Below, piece by piece: positions 24,637-27,500 of a stretch of 27,500 bases of DNA (positions are counted from its first letter, which is position 1; the number at the start of each line of letters is the position of its first letter). The stretch lies in contig JADKGI010000020.1 of NCBI GenBank assembly GCA_016722285.1, positions 1 through 27,500 of the forward strand, given 5' to 3'. The notes beneath the pieces were generated by a model that was not told the DNA's origin, ran no database searches, and saw only the letters and a program-made list of their open reading frames with translations. The position numbers were made by a program, and so were the translations under genes. Source of the DNA: Saprospiraceae bacterium. Lineage in GTDB: Bacteria; Bacteroidota; Bacteroidia; Chitinophagales; Saprospiraceae.

Positions 24637-25620
24637 TTGAAAAAGTTTGATGACATATTAAGAAAAAGTGAAGAAATTAAGGATTATACAATCTTTGATG
24701 TAAATCTCGAATGGAACCAATTTTCTGCCATGTTAGAAAATAACCTCGATCATCAATCCAATCCAATTTCAACTTCAGAAGTTTTCAGTATAGAAGATAA
24801 AAGGCATATAATTTATTTGCTTTCATTTGCTGCTGTAATGATTCTTGTTTTTGCATCCTTATTTCTTTTTAGTAAATCTGAATCAAATGAATCTGAACTG
24901 ATTTCAAAGTCTGATTCAGAAAGCATTGAGCTTATAGATGGGACTAAGATAAATGTGTCACCAAATTCTACATTAAAATATTATACAAATCTGGAGTATA
25001 AAGAACAAAGATTCGTTTCACTCCAAGGTAGCGGTCAGTTTGACGTATCACGTAGCATACTTCCCTTTATTGTGTATCATAATGAGATATTCGTGGAAGT
25101 TTTAGGCACATCCTTCAAAATATTGCAAGAGTCAGATAAAATTAAAATAGTAAATATCAGTGGTACTGTAAAAGTGGGAGAAATAAAAAATAAGGATAAT
25201 TTCAGAATACTTAAAGAAGGTGATGTCTTTCATTACAGCGATGGATTATTTATCAATCCAGCTGACTCTATTTCAAACAAATCTATCAATGCATACACTC
25301 CCGCACCTTTAAATAAAGAAATAGAAAATTCAAAACCAGTTCCGGAAAAAAATAAAGAAGAAAATACTGCTATTGCCCTAAAAGGAAGAAAATACACTTT
25401 GGAGTCGGTGATAAATAATTATCTGATCAAATTTAATAAAAAGAAAATTAAAATTGATAAAAAAGCCAAACCAGACCTGAATAAAATTATCACAATCGAC
25501 GACATCAACAAACCTTATAAGAGTATCCTTGAAGACTTAAAGCAGCAAGGTGTTATAGATTTTATTTCAGGCGATTGCCCTGATTGCTTCATTATCAGGT
25601 CACCTGAAAAGAAAAACTAA
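24637..25620 (+). CDS. FecR-like anti-sigma factor
   Basis: This 327-residue inner-membrane protein has a cytoplasmic N-terminus of about 57 residues for binding the sigma factor, one membrane helix (residues 58-79, IIYLLSFAAVMILVFASLFL), and a periplasmic FecR domain at about residues 98-195 (ELIDGTKINVSPNSTLKYYT, VSLQGSGQFDVSR, IFVEVLGTSFKI). A C-terminal part (TLESVINNYLIKFNKKKIKI) looks like the DUF4974/secretin-TonB-type fold, with two close cysteines in SGDCPDCFIIR. The start is TTG, preceded closely by an in-frame TAA. It follows the sigma gene by 68 nt. It would hold the sigma factor inactive until a receptor signal arrives. Confidence 0.88.
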   Translation: MKKFDDILRKSEEIKDYTIFDVNLEWNQFSAMLENNLDHQSNPISTSEVFSIEDKRHIIYLLSFAAVMILVFASLFLFSKSESNESELISKSDSESIELIDGTKINVSPNSTLKYYTNLEYKEQRFVSLQGSGQFDVSRSILPFIVYHNEIFVEVLGTSFKILQESDKIKIVNISGTVKVGEIKNKDNFRILKEGDVFHYSDGLFINPADSISNKSINAYTPAPLNKEIENSKPVPEKNKEENTAIALKGRKYTLESVINNYLIKFNKKKIKIDKKAKPDLNKIITIDDINKPYKSILEDLKQQGVIDFISGDCPDCFIIRSPEKKN

Positions 25621-25726
25621 CTGGTTTTAGTCTGCTGTATTGGGTATATCCTTTTGTTATTTTGTTTTAGGCTTAAGCATAACGTCGTATTAATAATTAC
25701 CTTTATGCCAAGTATTTTTTTATATA

Positions 25727-26503
25727 ATGGTAAATAATAGTATATACTCTGGTTTTCTTGAAGCTAAAAAGCAAGGCTCTAAAAAATTTGCCGTCCTGAT
25801 AGACCCTGACAAAATGAGGATACCAAATATACATATTGTCATTGAAAAATGTATGGAAGCAGGGGTGGATTATTTCTTTATAGGTGGTAGTCTTATTGTA
25901 AATGATATGTTAGACTTTGTCATTGCTTCTATGAAAGAAATTTGCAGTATTCCTATAATTCTTTTTCCTGGCAATTCATTTCAGTTAAGTTATAAAGCGG
26001 ATGGAATCCTTTTTTTGTCTCTGATTTCCGGAAGAAATGCCGAATTGCTCATTGGAAATCATGTTATTTCCGCTCCATATCTTAGATTGAGTCCATTAGA
26101 GATTATTTCCACCGGCTATATATTAGTAGAAGGCGGGACTATGACAAGTGTGCAGTATATGAGTAATACCTACCCCATACCTTCCAATAAAGATGATATT
26201 GCCGTATGCACTGCGATGGCCGGTGAAATGTTAGGAATGAAACAAATTTATCTTGATGCAGGTAGTGGTGCAAAATTGCCTGTTTCTACTTCTATGATCT
26301 CGGCTGTCAGTGGAGGCATTGAAATCCCTCTTATTGTTGGTGGTGGAATTTCTACAGCGGAAGTTGCCTCTGCAAGTGCCAAAGCTGGTGCCGATATTTT
26401 GGTGGTTGGAAATGCTATTGAAAAAGATTCATCCTTAATTAAGGAAATTTCTTGCGCTATACACGAACAGTCCATTTATTTGCACTCACCTGCTATCAGA
26501 TGA
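25727..26503 (+). CDS. Geranylgeranylglyceryl-phosphate synthase family protein
   Basis: This 258-residue TIM-barrel prenyltransferase joins a polyprenyl diphosphate to glycerol-1-phosphate. Family landmarks are KFAVLIDPDKM near the start, YFFIGGSLIVNDML, IPIILFPGNSFQLSYKADGI, the central GYILVEGG, IYLDAGSGAKLPVS and the phosphate-binding IPLIVGGGISTAEVASA with ILVVGNAIE. Length and order fit the GGGPS/PcrB group as found in Bacteroidota. The chain length of the donor cannot be told from sequence. It overlaps rsgA by four bases (ATGA), so the two are coupled. It has a TACCTTTA box at 25698-25705, a weak promoter match. Confidence 0.92.
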   Translation: MVNNSIYSGFLEAKKQGSKKFAVLIDPDKMRIPNIHIVIEKCMEAGVDYFFIGGSLIVNDMLDFVIASMKEICSIPIILFPGNSFQLSYKADGILFLSLISGRNAELLIGNHVISAPYLRLSPLEIISTGYILVEGGTMTSVQYMSNTYPIPSNKDDIAVCTAMAGEMLGMKQIYLDAGSGAKLPVSTSMISAVSGGIEIPLIVGGGISTAEVASASAKAGADILVVGNAIEKDSSLIKEISCAIHEQSIYLHSPAIR

Positions 26504-27444
26504 AAGGAATAGTTTTAAAATCAACAGGAAGCTGGTACCTGGTCAGAGTTGATGATGATAAAATTATAAAATGCAGGATAGCCGGTAAGATAAAACTTGA
26601 TGACCTGAAACTTACTAACCCTGTTGCGGTAGGAGATGAGGTCACCATTGAGATGGAACCATCTGATGATAACCAGGCAATTATCAAGAATATATCTCCC
26701 AGACGAAATTATGTAGTTCGTCAATCTCCCAGAAAAAAACATCAGCTTCATTTTTTAGCCAGTAATATAGATCAGGCCTTGCTTATAGTGACGATGCGTG
26801 AACCAAATCTCAAATTGGGTTTTATTGATCGATTTCTGATCATGACAGAGCCTTATTCTATTCCTGTGATTATAGTGTTTAATAAATCAGATATTAATAC
26901 TCAGGCAGATATGGCGTTATTTTCTGAATATAAAATATATGCAGAAATAGGCTATGTAGTATTATTGGCATCATCGGAAAATGGAGAGGGTATTTCTGAA
27001 CTCAAATTACTATTAAAAGACAAAATAACCTTGATAGCTGGTCAATCAGGTGTAGGGAAATCTACTCTGGTCAACTCAATTGAACCAACGCTCGATCTGA
27101 AAACTGAAGAAATTTCAGATTTTTCAGGAAAAGGGCAGCATACCACTACTTTTGCTCAGATGCACAGACTTTCTTTCGGTGGCGATATCATAGATACTCC
27201 TGGTATAAAATCTCTTTCCTTTTCACATTTGGAAGTCATGGATATAACCCATAACTTCAGAGAATTTTTCAGGATTTCTGATCAATGCAGATTCTCGGAC
27301 TGTACCCACCGCAACGAACCACAATGTGCGGTAAGGAGTGCTATATCAAAGGGCATGATAAGTGAAATAAGATATCAAACCTATCTGAATTTATTGAGTG
27401 AGGTCGAAGATCAGAATTATTGGGAGCGGCACGATGATGTTTAG
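26500..27444 (+). CDS. rsgA: Ribosome small-subunit-dependent GTPase A
   Basis: This 314-residue circularly permuted GTPase helps 30S ribosome maturation. An N-terminal OB domain (residues 1-65) is followed by the G motifs in permuted order: G4 NKSD (128-131), G1 LIAGQSGVGKSTLVN (181-188 core) and G3 IIDTPGIKSL (232-235). A C-terminal zinc site has Cys263, Cys268, His270 and Cys276 (DQCRFSDCTHRNEPQCAV), and a final helix ends YQTYLNLLSEVED. The start at 26500 is chosen because MKGIVLKSTGSWYLV begins the OB domain; the frame is open for another 16 codons upstream inside the GGGPS gene. It is complete within the window. Confidence 0.96.
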   Translation: MKGIVLKSTGSWYLVRVDDDKIIKCRIAGKIKLDDLKLTNPVAVGDEVTIEMEPSDDNQAIIKNISPRRNYVVRQSPRKKHQLHFLASNIDQALLIVTMREPNLKLGFIDRFLIMTEPYSIPVIIVFNKSDINTQADMALFSEYKIYAEIGYVVLLASSENGEGISELKLLLKDKITLIAGQSGVGKSTLVNSIEPTLDLKTEEISDFSGKGQHTTTFAQMHRLSFGGDIIDTPGIKSLSFSHLEVMDITHNFREFFRISDQCRFSDCTHRNEPQCAVRSAISKGMISEIRYQTYLNLLSEVEDQNYWERHDDV

Positions 27445-27500
27445 GGCATGGTTAAAATGTATATTCGTTGTAAATCAAAAGCATGTATTTCTGATGCTAA

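Overview
The window looks like a chromosomal segment of a Bacteroidota bacterium, possibly Saprospiraceae-like; the family is a guess. The evidence is AT-rich DNA, several promoters of the Bacteroidota form TTG-(19-21 nt)-TAnnTTTG, almost no Shine-Dalgarno sequences, a bacterial geranylgeranylglyceryl-phosphate synthase, a FecI/FecR-type sigma/anti-sigma pair, and secreted beta-barrel proteins. There are no rRNA or tRNA genes, CRISPR arrays, phage genes or transposase genes.

Region 1 (1-6.3 kb, mostly + strand) is an accessory stretch of small genes: an outer-membrane beta-barrel protein, an ArsR-type repressor overlapping a two-domain AHSA1/SRPBCC protein, a PhnB-like VOC protein, a haloalkane dehalogenase-like relic, a secreted alpha/beta hydrolase, another SRPBCC protein, a KOW protein and a DUF2071 protein. 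A 42-residue single-pass membrane protein, easy to miss, lies at 5991-6119 on the minus strand.

Region 2 (6.3-16.25 kb, minus strand) is the most interesting part. It is a tight operon read in the order class III (GABA-type) aminotransferase, nitrilase-family amidase, VOC protein, large Orn/Lys/Arg decarboxylase, ATP-grasp ligase, C45-type Ntn hydrolase, and succinate-semialdehyde-type aldehyde dehydrogenase. Together these could form an amine route in which an amine is made by decarboxylation, capped as an amide, oxidised at the far end and uncapped. That resembles the E. coli Puu pathway in logic but uses different enzyme families. This is inference. A 171-bp palindromic MITE-like repeat sits inside the operon, between the ligase and the C45 gene.

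Region 3 (16.6-20 kb, minus) has a small two-helix membrane protein, glutamine-dependent NAD synthetase and an O-antigen ligase-like protein. Region 4 (20.2-23.8 kb) has pheS overlapping an EamA transporter, an AraC regulator converging on it, and a small secreted two-repeat protein closed by a good terminator. Region 5 (24-27.4 kb, +) has an ECF sigma factor and FecR-like anti-sigma factor, both with TTG starts, then a GGGP synthase overlapping rsgA.

At least seven genes, and probably eight, are broken by what looks like a single-base insertion or deletion, nearly always in or beside a short homopolymer, with good family sequence on both sides. This looks more like uncorrected sequencing error than decay. 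These genes are annotated as merged loci with the shift noted. The dehalogenase relic also lacks internal sequence and is a real pseudogene.
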